64,000 bases of DNA from Paraburkholderia panacisoli (GTDB lineage Bacteria > Pseudomonadota > Gammaproteobacteria > Burkholderiales > Burkholderiaceae), in assembly GCF_008369935.1 (NCBI RefSeq), contig NZ_VTUZ01000044.1, forward strand, positions 1-64,000. Direction: 5' to 3'. Within the stretch, counting starts at the first letter, position 1. Each line of letters begins with the position of its first letter. The position numbers and the translations under genes are program-made. The notes beneath the pieces are model-generated. The model did not search any database. It was not told the DNA's origin and was given only the letters and a program-made list of their open reading frames with translations. Positions 17,593 to 25,477 of this stretch are shown here, piece by piece.

Positions 17593-18309
17593 ATGACACG
17601 GCTTGCACGCCACTACGTTCCAGAACAACCGCAGCACGTTATCTTGCAGGGGCTCACGGGGCCCGCATTCCTGGACGAAGGAGACTACCGGTACTTCCTC
17701 GCCTGCCTGGCAGACGCAGCGCGCGTCGCCGATCTGGCAGTCCACGCGTGGGTACTCATGCCTGACGCGGTACAGTTCCTCGTCACCCCTTCATACGAGT
17801 CGAGCGTGGCCATGGCGATGCAGGCGGTCGGCCGTCGCTATGTCGAGACCTTCAACCGCCGCCATGGACGCCGCGGTACGGTGTGGCGTGGCGGTTACTG
17901 TGCAACAGTGATTGAGCCCGACCGGTATTTCCTGCTCGCGAGCCAGGTCATCGATCATGCGCCGGTGCGCAACCGCCTTGTGGCAGAGCCGGGAAGCTAC
18001 CCGTGGTCTAGCTACACGCATCACGTCGGGCTGCGTGTCGATAGCTTCATCAAGGACCATCCGCTCTACCGGGCGCTCGGCAAAACGCCGTTCGAGCGAC
18101 ACCAGGCTTACCGCGATCTGGGTGCGCAGCCCCCTGACGAACTCGAGGTCAATAACCTGATGCAGTCGACGCTCAAGGGCTGGGTGCTCGGCAGCGCCGC
18201 GTATTGCGAGTGGGCGGCACAGACAGCCAACCGGCGTTTGATGCCCCTGCTGCTGCGCGACCGGCCGCCCAAGGTTCGCACGACACCCGCCCCCGCACAC
18301 GTGGGCTAA
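17593..18309 (+). CDS. REP-associated (Y1/IS200-like) transposase-family protein, catalytic motif lost
   Basis: The 238-residue protein follows the RAYT layout: YVPEQPQHVILQGL, AVHAWVLMPDAVQFLVTP, AVGRRYVETFNRRHGRRGTV, WRGGY, and YPWSSYTHHVG. In active members the segment reads HAYVLMPNHVHLLVTP with the HUH metal-binding histidines; here those positions are Ala59 and Gln61. The usual rYI..NP segment is also altered (QVIDHAPVR). I therefore expect no nicking activity, and the intact frame suggests a retained, different role. The gene stands alone and ends in a strong hairpin. Close relatives are common in Burkholderia. Confidence 0.8.
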   Translation: MTRLARHYVPEQPQHVILQGLTGPAFLDEGDYRYFLACLADAARVADLAVHAWVLMPDAVQFLVTPSYESSVAMAMQAVGRRYVETFNRRHGRRGTVWRGGYCATVIEPDRYFLLASQVIDHAPVRNRLVAEPGSYPWSSYTHHVGLRVDSFIKDHPLYRALGKTPFERHQAYRDLGAQPPDELEVNNLMQSTLKGWVLGSAAYCEWAAQTANRRLMPLLLRDRPPKVRTTPAPAHVG

Positions 18310-18318
18310 TCAAAAGAA

Positions 18319-18345
18319 AAACAAGCAAGGAATCCTTGCTTGTTT
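18319..18345 (+). terminator. strong hairpin after the RAYT-like gene
   Basis: A 13-bp perfect stem (AAACAAGCAAGGA pairing with TCCTTGCTTGTTT around one central base) begins 10 bp after the stop codon. It works as a terminator-like hairpin, although the T tract is only the TTT of the arm. Its perfect symmetry also makes it a possible bidirectional terminator. Confidence 0.6.
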
Positions 18346-18868
18346 GAGCGGTGCCACGTCAGGTCAGAGCGTTTCAATTTGCTCGGCCGGTGTCGCGAAA
18401 CTACCCCTGCCCATCGCGTTCATCCTCGAACGCGGTGGCCGCATTGGAATAGGCGGTCACGTCGACCGGTCTGTCCTTTTGCCCGAGCCGAACTTGAATA
18501 TCCTCATCGTTGGGGTAGGAAAGTTCATGGCAGTGTATGCATTCCTGCATGGTGAGTGAGCCTGCCGCCGCACTTCCTTTTTTTCGTTTTGGTACCACGT
18601 TGAGACAAACTGCTGGGCCATCGAACATCGAACTACCGCAGCCACTGTGCGTCACGTCGGTGCTCGCACATCCTGACTCTACGCCAGCCATTCGGATCGA
18701 ATGGAGGGAGGCCGCCTGCATGATCATCAGAGCCCGTCGAAGGCCAGATGATGGAAGGAGGAGGGCATCGCGCAAACTCCCGCCCAGCTACGCGTTGGTC
18801 GCATGAGTAGTCCTCATCATATCGACCTCTGTTGGACTCGCCTGATCCCGACATGACCACCTTGCCTG
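18346..18868. other. no convincing gene
   Basis: Open frames exist on both strands over 18.34-18.78 kb (for example a minus-strand 49-codon frame from 18551 with MQECIHCHELSYPNDEDIQV), but I cannot choose between the strands and recognise no family. Confidence 0.35.
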
Positions 18869-19035
18869 TTGTGGCGTGCGGTCGACGAGCACGGCGCCGA
18901 ACTTGACGTCCTGCTGCAAAAGCGGCGCGACAAGACCGCCGCCGAACGTATCTTCAAACGCGTGCTGCGCTCGAGCCCGGTGCCGCGCAAGATCGTCACC
19001 GATCGGTTGCGCAGCTATCCGCCCGCGAAGGCGGC
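18869..19035 (+). pseudogene. IS6 family transposase remnant (catalytic-domain fragment)
   Basis: An uninterrupted stretch reads WRAVDEHGAELDVLLQKRRD, then KTAAERIFKRVLRSS, then VPRKIVTDRLRSYPP, covering part of the DDE catalytic core of an IS6-type transposase (the LWRAVDxxG strand through the IVTDxLRSY strand). Both ends of the gene are missing. The sequence abuts the dehydrogenase gene, whose stop is at 19068, and matches the fragment at 3085-3205 over about 36 residues. Confidence 0.75.
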
Positions 19036-19067
19036 GAGAGATGATTTACCGTTGATCCATCTCCTCC

Positions 19068-20033
19068 TTAGCCTTGCGCAGAACGCCCGGTTTCATCAAG
19101 CCACCGAACGATGTTACGCACAGTATCGCCGTAGAAGGTGCGATACAGCTCCTTCGACACGTAGCCGATATGAGGTGTCGCGAGCACGTTGGGCAATTCG
19201 CGCAGCGGGTGCGGATTGTCGAGCGGTTCGACATCGTAGACGTCCAGTGCAGCGCCGGCAATCTGGCCGGTCTTGAGTGCCTCGAACAGTGCGACAGGGT
19301 CGACGATCAGTGCTCTGGATGTATTGATCAGCCGGCTTGTGGGCTTCATCTGCGCGAGTTCCGCCGCACCGATCAGACCTTGGGTTCGCTCACTCAACCG
19401 CAAATGGATCGACAGGAAATCTGCCGTGGAGAACAACTCATGCTTGCCGACTCGCTGCACGCCCTTTTCCGCGGCGCGCTCCGCGGTGAGGTTCTGACTC
19501 CACGCGATGACATTCATTCTGAATGCCCGCCCGATGATGCCGACGGCCGAGCCGATATGGCCGAGACCAAGCAATCCGAGCGTCTTGCCCGCGAGTTCGT
19601 CGCCAAGCGAAAGTTGCCAGCCGCCCTGACGCAATGACTGATTCTCGAGGGGAATATTGCGGGCCATCGCAAGAATCAGCGCCCACGTCAGTTCGATCGT
19701 CGGCGTGGACGAATAGCCCGTATGACGAATTTCGATGCCGCGTTCCGCGGCCGCCTCCTGATCGATCGACACGTTTCCTGCGCCAGTCGAGGCAATCAGC
19801 TTCAGGTTCGGCAGGCTCTCGATGACCACGCGGGGCAGCGGTGTGCGTTCTCGCATGACGCATATGACGTCGAATGGCTGCAGGCGTCGAATCAGGCTCC
19901 CGATATCGGCGACGTGGTCGTTGAACACCGAAATGTCCGCCAGGTTCTTGAGCGGCGACCAGTCTGCCATGCTCAGCGCGACATTCTGATAGTCGTCGAG
20001 AACTGCTACCTTGATAGGGAATTGGGGGTCCAC
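19068..20033 (-). CDS. D-2-hydroxyacid dehydrogenase family oxidoreductase
   Basis: The product is 321 residues from GTG 20033, which has GGAG 8 bases upstream; a longer frame back to TTG 20069 has none. The catalytic domain starts KVAVLDDYQN. The NAD-binding site is LLGLGHIGSAVG, and the signature INTSRALIVDPVALFEAL plus DVYDVEPL and ATPHIGYVSKE carry the usual Arg/Glu/His active-site residues. It would reduce a 2-keto acid or oxidise a D-2-hydroxyacid with NAD(P). Next to a LysR gene and the maleate isomerase unit, it may process malate-like or related acids; the substrate is not readable from sequence. Confidence 0.85.
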   Translation of the reverse strand: MDPQFPIKVAVLDDYQNVALSMADWSPLKNLADISVFNDHVADIGSLIRRLQPFDVICVMRERTPLPRVVIESLPNLKLIASTGAGNVSIDQEAAAERGIEIRHTGYSSTPTIELTWALILAMARNIPLENQSLRQGGWQLSLGDELAGKTLGLLGLGHIGSAVGIIGRAFRMNVIAWSQNLTAERAAEKGVQRVGKHELFSTADFLSIHLRLSERTQGLIGAAELAQMKPTSRLINTSRALIVDPVALFEALKTGQIAGAALDVYDVEPLDNPHPLRELPNVLATPHIGYVSKELYRTFYGDTVRNIVRWLDETGRSAQG

Positions 20034-20165
20034 GTTACGCGCTCCAGAAATTATCGACGTTGCTGACAACCGAATGCTAAGAATCCCGGCCTGCTACGTA
20101 AATCAATAAGTTGCGACGCCACCCATCGCCAATCGCGATGGCGCGTCATCGACTTGCAACGGTCC

Positions 20166-21092
20166 TCATGACACGTCGCCTCGTTGCTCGTCGAGGTGGT
20201 CGACCAGCATGCGCGCAGGAAGCGGCAGGGTATCGAAATGGCGCGCGATGATTAACAACGGCCGCAGCGACCACGGCTCATCGAGTTCAACGACGTGAAA
20301 TGGCACCGAATGCATATAAGGTGTCACGCTTCCCTTGGGAAGCACACCAATGCCGAGACCCGCGCTAACCATGTTGCGCACGCCCTCGAAACTTGTCACC
20401 TCGATGCGCACGCGCAGCCGCCTGCCGGCACGTTCGGCAGCGGCACGACACAATTTGGAAATGGACGTGCCGTACGGCATGCTGACGACGTCGTCCTCCA
20501 GAACTTCCGCGAAGCTCACGCTTGCGCGGTCGGCGAGCCGGTGATCCGACGGCACGATCACGACCAGCTTATCGACGCTGTACGGCCGCCACTGCAGATC
20601 GCCGAGGGAATCCTCGGTGGCCGCGCAGATGCCGAGATCGGCGACGCCGCTTGCGATCGCCTGAACCACTTCATCGCTCGATTTCTCGACCATATCGATC
20701 CGGACTTTCGGATTGGCGCGCAGAAAGGAGCGCAGCACACCCGGCAGATACTGGACCATGGCGGTAAAGTTCACATAAATCCGGGTATGCCCCCTCAATC
20801 CCGCCGAATATTCAGACAGTTCGTCCGAAATTTGCTGCAAGTGCTCGCTCAGCCGCTTCGCATGATGATAAAGCGCCTCGCCCGCGGGCGTCGCCTGCAC
20901 CCCGCGGCTGTGCCGATATAAGAGGGGCGTGCCAGCGTCGTCTTCGAGATCCGATACGCGCTTGCTGACGGCCGACGCCACGATGTGCGTGCGGGCTGCC
21001 GCCGCAGCAATGCTGCCTTCCTCGATGACAGCCACGAAAATGCGCAGAGACTCCATGTCGAGTCGCAACGGCCGATCTGCTGAAACACGCAT
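20166..21092 (-). CDS. LysR-type transcriptional regulator
   Basis: ATG 21092 follows AAGGAG; the product has 308 residues. The N-terminal winged helix is LRIFVAVIEEGSIAAAAART followed by SAVSKRVSDLEDDAGTPLLYR; the effector domain ends ARMLVDHLDEQRGDVS. It is transcribed divergently from the MFS transporter and maleate isomerase genes, with a good LysR dyad in the 291-bp gap (21153-21178), so it probably regulates them, perhaps in response to maleate. The dehydrogenase gene downstream is on the same strand but 132 bp away. Confidence 0.88.
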   Translation of the reverse strand: MRVSADRPLRLDMESLRIFVAVIEEGSIAAAAARTHIVASAVSKRVSDLEDDAGTPLLYRHSRGVQATPAGEALYHHAKRLSEHLQQISDELSEYSAGLRGHTRIYVNFTAMVQYLPGVLRSFLRANPKVRIDMVEKSSDEVVQAIASGVADLGICAATEDSLGDLQWRPYSVDKLVVIVPSDHRLADRASVSFAEVLEDDVVSMPYGTSISKLCRAAAERAGRRLRVRIEVTSFEGVRNMVSAGLGIGVLPKGSVTPYMHSVPFHVVELDEPWSLRPLLIIARHFDTLPLPARMLVDHLDEQRGDVS

Positions 21093-21152
21093 CCTCACTC
21101 CTTCAGGTTGGATTTCCGTGCGGTTAGCACCCATCGCGTTTGGCGATGCCTC

Positions 21153-21178
21153 TATTGAACATTGGGAAGTTTTCAATA
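21153..21178. promoter_or_regulatory. candidate LysR operator
   Basis: TATTGAA and TTCAATA form a perfect 7-bp inverted repeat with a 12-bp spacer. It contains the T-N11-A pattern typical for LysR regulators and lies 61 bp upstream of the LysR start and 206 bp upstream of the MFS start. Confidence 0.55.
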
Positions 21179-21383
21179 AACCCGGCAACCGGCATCCTGT
21201 GTGCCATGGCGTTCGATCCGCGTAGGGCCATCGGCCAAGGCGCAAGGCCGGGCAGCGTGCATCGCGATTCTAAGTCGAGAAGACGACGTTGTCCTGGCCG
21301 CCCGAACATTCGCCTTTTCAGAAGCACAAGCCGGTGCAGGGCAGGAACGCCTGGAAACGATGTTGAAAATATGAAGGAGACGA

Positions 21384-22739
21384 ATGATGGAACACAAACA
21401 ACTTGCCTTGAGCTCGCGAACTCGCTGGTACGAGGGGCTCACGGCAATGCACTGGCGCGTGCTGAAAGCGAGCTTTCTCGGCTGGATTTTCGACGGCTAC
21501 GAGGCACTGGCACTCGTCGTTGTGCTTGGGCCAATGCTGCATTCGGTGCTGTCGCCGGCGCAAGCTGCGTCCTTCACGACGTACGCGGGTCTGGTCATCG
21601 GCATCACCTTGCTTGGCTGGGGGGCGGGCGGTCTGGTCGGCGGGATTCTTGCGGACTATGTAGGACGCAAGCGAATGATGCTCTGGTCCGTATTCCTCTA
21701 TGCGGTGTTTTCGGGTTTGACCGCGTTCTCGCAAACCTTCTGGATGTTGTGCGGGTTGCGGTTTCTGACTGGCCTCGCCATGGGCAGTGAATGGAGCACG
21801 GGCGTCGCGCTACTGTCGGAAACCTGGCCGGAGCGGGCTCGTGCGAAAGGGGCGGGCTTCCTGCAATCGGGCTTCGGCTGGGGCACGCTGATCGCGGCGG
21901 TCGTGTGGTACGCGCTTTCGTCGGCGCATCCACTCGGTGCCGAAACCTGGCGGTTGATGTTCGTGCTTGGCGCAGTCCCCGCGTTCTTTGTGCTGTACAT
22001 CCGCCGCGGGGTCAACGAGTCTGAGAAATGGCAACGCGCGGTTCGCGAGAAACGCTGGAGCGCGACGAACACCCCGCCGGTTGCGGGCGAAGCGCCTGCA
22101 TCTGAAAAGCGCCCCTTCACGCTCACGCAACTGTTCAGTGAACCCGAAGCGCTGCGCCGCACGATGCTTTTGCTGGTGCTGTCGATCGTCACGACCGTCG
22201 GCTGGTGGGCCATTTCCAGCTGGCTGCCGACCTATACCGTGTCGCTCGCTAAAGCCGAAGGTATCCCCGACGCCTTGTCGTGGGGCTCGAAGATATCGAT
22301 CGCATACACCGTCGGCGCGATTGCGGCTTACATGATCGCGGGCTTCGTGGTGGATGCAATCGGCCGGCGGGCCTTCCTGTCACTCACTTTCGTCGGTGCT
22401 CTGGTAACGACGTTCATCACGTACAAGCTGACGACAAGCGTCGAAGCGATGATGATCGTGGCGCCGATCAATGGCTTCTTCACCTTGGGCTGTGCCTATG
22501 TCTGGATGGCGATCTACCCCTGTGAACTCTTTGGTTCCAGCGTGCGCTCCACGGCGATCAGCTTCGTGTTCAATGCAGCGCGCTTGATCGCGTGGGTGTT
22601 TCCCATCATCGCGGGCAGCATGATCAAATCGTTCGGTGGCGTGTCGCAGGCCGCGTTGGCTCTGGGTTCCGTGTATCTGCTGGGTATCGTGCTGCCGTGG
22701 TTCTTGCCTGAAACGCGTGGCGCAGGCATGCCGGACTGA
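21384..22739 (+). CDS. MFS transporter, probable (di)carboxylate uptake
   Basis: The 451-residue protein has 12 predicted membrane helices in two bundles. The MFS signature after helix 2 is GGLVGGILADYVGRKRMML, and the acidic residue in helix 1 is within GWIFDGYEA, as in the aromatic acid/metabolite:H+ symporter branches. The start is ATG 21384, or ATG 21387 within the same ATGATG. The next gene, a maleate isomerase, begins 46 bp downstream, so they form a unit and the transporter most likely imports maleate or a related dicarboxylate. Confidence 0.85.
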   Translation: MMEHKQLALSSRTRWYEGLTAMHWRVLKASFLGWIFDGYEALALVVVLGPMLHSVLSPAQAASFTTYAGLVIGITLLGWGAGGLVGGILADYVGRKRMMLWSVFLYAVFSGLTAFSQTFWMLCGLRFLTGLAMGSEWSTGVALLSETWPERARAKGAGFLQSGFGWGTLIAAVVWYALSSAHPLGAETWRLMFVLGAVPAFFVLYIRRGVNESEKWQRAVREKRWSATNTPPVAGEAPASEKRPFTLTQLFSEPEALRRTMLLLVLSIVTTVGWWAISSWLPTYTVSLAKAEGIPDALSWGSKISIAYTVGAIAAYMIAGFVVDAIGRRAFLSLTFVGALVTTFITYKLTTSVEAMMIVAPINGFFTLGCAYVWMAIYPCELFGSSVRSTAISFVFNAARLIAWVFPIIAGSMIKSFGGVSQAALALGSVYLLGIVLPWFLPETRGAGMPD

Positions 22740-22785
22740 GTCAGCCTAAGTATTTTGGATACCTAACTCTATTCTGGAGAGAATA

Positions 22786-23535
22786 ATGTCTCAAAGTTTT
22801 CGTATTGGACAGATCGTGCCAAGTTCGAATACGACCATGGAAACTGAAATTCCCGCCATGTTTCGTGCCCGTGAAGCGATCCGCCCGGAGCGGTTCACGT
22901 TCCATTCGAGCCGGATGAGAATGCACAAGGTCACGAAAGAGGAATTGGTGGCGATGAACAAGGAAAGCTTGCGCTGCGCGGCGGAACTCGCCGACGCTCG
23001 TGTCGATGTCATGAGCACGGCTTGTCTGGTCGCGATCATGGCGATGGGGCCTGGATATCATCGGCAAACCGAACGCGAACTGCTGGAAGTTGCGCGTGCC
23101 AATCATTGCCTTGCGCCCGTCATGACCTCCGCGGGAGCGTTGGTAGAAGGTTTGAAGATCATGGGCGCCCGCCGGATTTCGCTGATGGCGCCGTACATGC
23201 GGCCCTTGACTGACCTGGTCGTCGCTTATATAGAAAACGAGGGCATCGAGGTCATCGATTCCATCTGCTTTGAGATTCCCGACAACCTTGAAGTCGGTCT
23301 GCGCGACCCGATGCGGCTGGTCGACGACGTTCGCGGCCTGAACACGGAAGGCGCGGACGTCGTGGTAGCGTCCGCATGCGTCCAGATGCCGTCACTGCCG
23401 GCGATTCAACGCATCGAAGACATGCTGGGGATCCGCACCGTCTCGACTGCGGTATGCACCGTCCGGCGCATGCTGGATCATCTTGAGCTCGAGCCGATCG
23501 TCCCCGGCGCGGGAGCGTTGCTTTCCGGCGCGTGA
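22786..23535 (+). CDS. maiA: maleate cis-trans isomerase
   Basis: The 249-residue protein closely follows known maleate isomerases from memory: RIGQIVPSSNTTMETEIPAM at 6-25, RPERFTFHSSRMRM, the nucleophile Cys80 in MSTACLVAIM, APYMRPLTDLVV, and the second catalytic Cys198 in ASACVQMPSLP, ending LEPIVPGAGALLSGA. Members of the Asp/Glu racemase superfamily use this Cys pair to convert maleate to fumarate without cofactor. GGAGAG lies just before ATG 22786. With the MFS transporter before it and the divergent LysR gene, it forms a compact maleate-use module. Fumarate would enter the TCA cycle. Confidence 0.9.
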   Translation: MSQSFRIGQIVPSSNTTMETEIPAMFRAREAIRPERFTFHSSRMRMHKVTKEELVAMNKESLRCAAELADARVDVMSTACLVAIMAMGPGYHRQTERELLEVARANHCLAPVMTSAGALVEGLKIMGARRISLMAPYMRPLTDLVVAYIENEGIEVIDSICFEIPDNLEVGLRDPMRLVDDVRGLNTEGADVVVASACVQMPSLPAIQRIEDMLGIRTVSTAVCTVRRMLDHLELEPIVPGAGALLSGA

Positions 23536-23825
23536 TCTTCGGCACCGGGCAGGGTGATCATGAGCGCGCGTGGGACCGCGAACATGCCTGCACCTTTCTT
23601 GCCGGGTGGCAGTGCGAGCTGGTTGTTCCTGGTATTGCTTCGACGCCACGGCAGCAGCCGGCTTGAGGTAAATGACATGACCACGCCAACCGGCCCACCT
23701 GCATGCGCGCGTCGAATGTCTGCAAGCGTCGAAAAAAATCGGACCCCGATCTTGACTCTCGGGGGAAGTCCTTGCAAACGCAACCCAGGTACAGCGGTCA
23801 TTCGCCCTGTGGCCTTACGAGCCGA
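23536..23825. other. intergenic, convergent ends of maiA and the phc-like operon
   Basis: I see no supported gene. Short frames on both strands lack family features. Confidence 0.4.
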
Positions 23826-24881
23826 TCACCGCCCGTTGCGCCCGTTTTGAGCGCGGATCGTCTCCTTCGCCTGGTCGAACACCCGCTCCGAGAACCGCTC
23901 GATCCAGACTGCCAGGCGGTCGGCCGCAAAACTGGCAGCGCGTGTGCCGGCGCGGCAGACGATGGTGTCACCTTCACGCATAAACTGCAGGGCGCCGCCG
24001 GCTTCTTCCAGCCACAGCAGGCAGGCCAGCCAGGCAGCGTGCTCGGCCGATACGGCCTGACCCACCGGCCGGGTGAGGAACTCGCTCAGCGTGGTCGGCG
24101 AAGTCCAGATCAGCGCATCGCCACCGCCGCGTACTGTGGCGCCGAGGACTTCGGTGAAGACCTGCACCGCATCGGCAGCGCTGCGCCCCGCATTCTGCGT
24201 ACGCAGTTCCACCAGGCGCGTGCTGACCGCGTGGCCGAAGCTGCCGCTGCATTCACTCTCGGCGCGCACCAGGTCGGCGTAGTCCATACGCTGCCAATCC
24301 GGCTCCACATTGCGCGTACCAGCCAGTTCGGTGCCGGCCAGGTAGGTTTCCACCGGCTGGAAGCGGCCTGGGCCGATCAGGCTGGCGCACAGCGTGTGCA
24401 CGATGCCGATGCGGGTGGCCACGGTCTGCGTCTGCAGCACGCCCAGCTTCTCGCGCACGAGTTGGTCGCGTTCCTTGCGCAGTCCCGACAGCTCTAGCGC
24501 CTGCTTCATCTCCATGCGCAGCGCGGTGATGTCCCACGGCTTCTTGATATAGCGATGTATCTGGCCCTGATTGACGGCCTCGACGGTCTGGTCTAGCTCC
24601 GAATAGGCCGTCGTCAGGATCCGGACGATGTGGGGATAGCGCTCGCGCGCATAGCGCAGAAGTTCGTTGCCATATTCGCCCGGCATGCGCTGGTCGGACA
24701 CCAGCACGGCCAGGCTGGCGGCGTGGGCATCCAGCATTGCCTTGCCGTCCTCCACGGAGGCGCCCGTCACCACCGGCGCGATTGCACCGATGGCGCGCTC
24801 GAAGTATTTGACCGCGGTGGCTTCGTCATCAACGAACAGAATCGCCGGGGGCGGTGTCTCGTTGGCAATCGTATTGCTCAT
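23826..24881 (-). CDS. phcQ: PhcQ-like response regulator
   Basis: The 351-residue protein has an N-terminal receiver (FVDDEATAVKYFERAI, phospho-acceptor Asp63 in VLVSDQRMPG, LTTAYSE, YIKKPWD), a helical linker (residues about 125-150) and a C-terminal domain of about 200 residues that I cannot assign to a DNA-binding fold. ATG 24881 follows AGGAGT. By size, order and receiver type it corresponds to PhcQ, the last gene of the phcBSRQ quorum-sensing operon of Ralstonia and Cupriavidus, where it relays the PhcS/PhcR signal to the virulence regulator PhcA. No phcA-like gene is evident in this window. Confidence 0.7.
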   Translation of the reverse strand: MSNTIANETPPPAILFVDDEATAVKYFERAIGAIAPVVTGASVEDGKAMLDAHAASLAVLVSDQRMPGEYGNELLRYARERYPHIVRILTTAYSELDQTVEAVNQGQIHRYIKKPWDITALRMEMKQALELSGLRKERDQLVREKLGVLQTQTVATRIGIVHTLCASLIGPGRFQPVETYLAGTELAGTRNVEPDWQRMDYADLVRAESECSGSFGHAVSTRLVELRTQNAGRSAADAVQVFTEVLGATVRGGGDALIWTSPTTLSEFLTRPVGQAVSAEHAAWLACLLWLEEAGGALQFMREGDTIVCRAGTRAASFAADRLAVWIERFSERVFDQAKETIRAQNGRNGR

Positions 24882-24904
24882 TGGTAACTCCTGTGCATTC
24901 GATC

Positions 24905-25470
24905 CTAGAAAATTGGGAATTCCAGCGTCACGGTCGTGCCGGCGCCGGACGCGGATGCAATCCTGATACTCCCGCCAAAGGACTGCATCACGCGGTTGCA
25001 GAAAATCATGCCGAAGCCGCGAACGCCGGCGTTCGTGATAACTGGGTCGACCAGCAAGCGCTGCATCACCTCGGGCGCAATACCGGGGCCGTTGTCGCTG
25101 ATGCCAGCACTTCGCGGACCGTGCCCACGCCTAGCGGCTTCTCCAGGATTCGAAACACCTCGCCAGAATTGACCGCTTCCAGTAGCGCGTTGCTGTCCGC
25201 GTAGGCTGTCACCAGGATCCGCACGATATGCGGATACTCCTGAGAGACCTGCCGCAGTAGGTCGTCGCCGTGCCCGCCCGGCATGCGGAAGTCGGTCACC
25301 AGGATCGCCACCCGTGCACCTTCGCGGCGCAGGATCGCCATGGCCTCGTCCGCGCCGCCGGCGAGCAGCACCTCATAGTCGCTGCCGGCTGAGCGCGCAA
25401 AGTACTTGCGAGCCAACTCCTCATCATCGACATAGACGACAGTCTGCCGCGCTTGCTGGGTCTCTCTCAT
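24905..25470 (-). pseudogene. phcR: PhcR-like hybrid regulator with large internal deletion
   Basis: ATG 25470 opens a normal receiver (VVYVDDEELARKYFARS, Asp60 in VTDFRMPGG, LVTAYAD, ILEKPLG) that runs on to a stop at 25066. Within the same DNA, in another frame, lies the end of a HATPase domain: GISDNGPGIAPEVMQRLLVD, GFGMIFCNRVMQSFGGSIRI and GAGTTVTLEF, stopping at 24905. Full PhcR has a receiver followed by a kinase domain (about 490 residues); here the DHp region and the first half of the ATPase, including the N-box, are missing, and the junction shifts the frame. The remaining receiver (134 residues) could still be made and act as a phosphate acceptor. Confidence 0.75.
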
Positions 25471-25477
25471 CTCGACA

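Noticed and set aside
18344..18775. Small genes on either strand (plus 71 codons, minus 124 codons)
   Set aside because: The two frames compete, neither has a ribosome binding site or a known family, and I could not decide between them.
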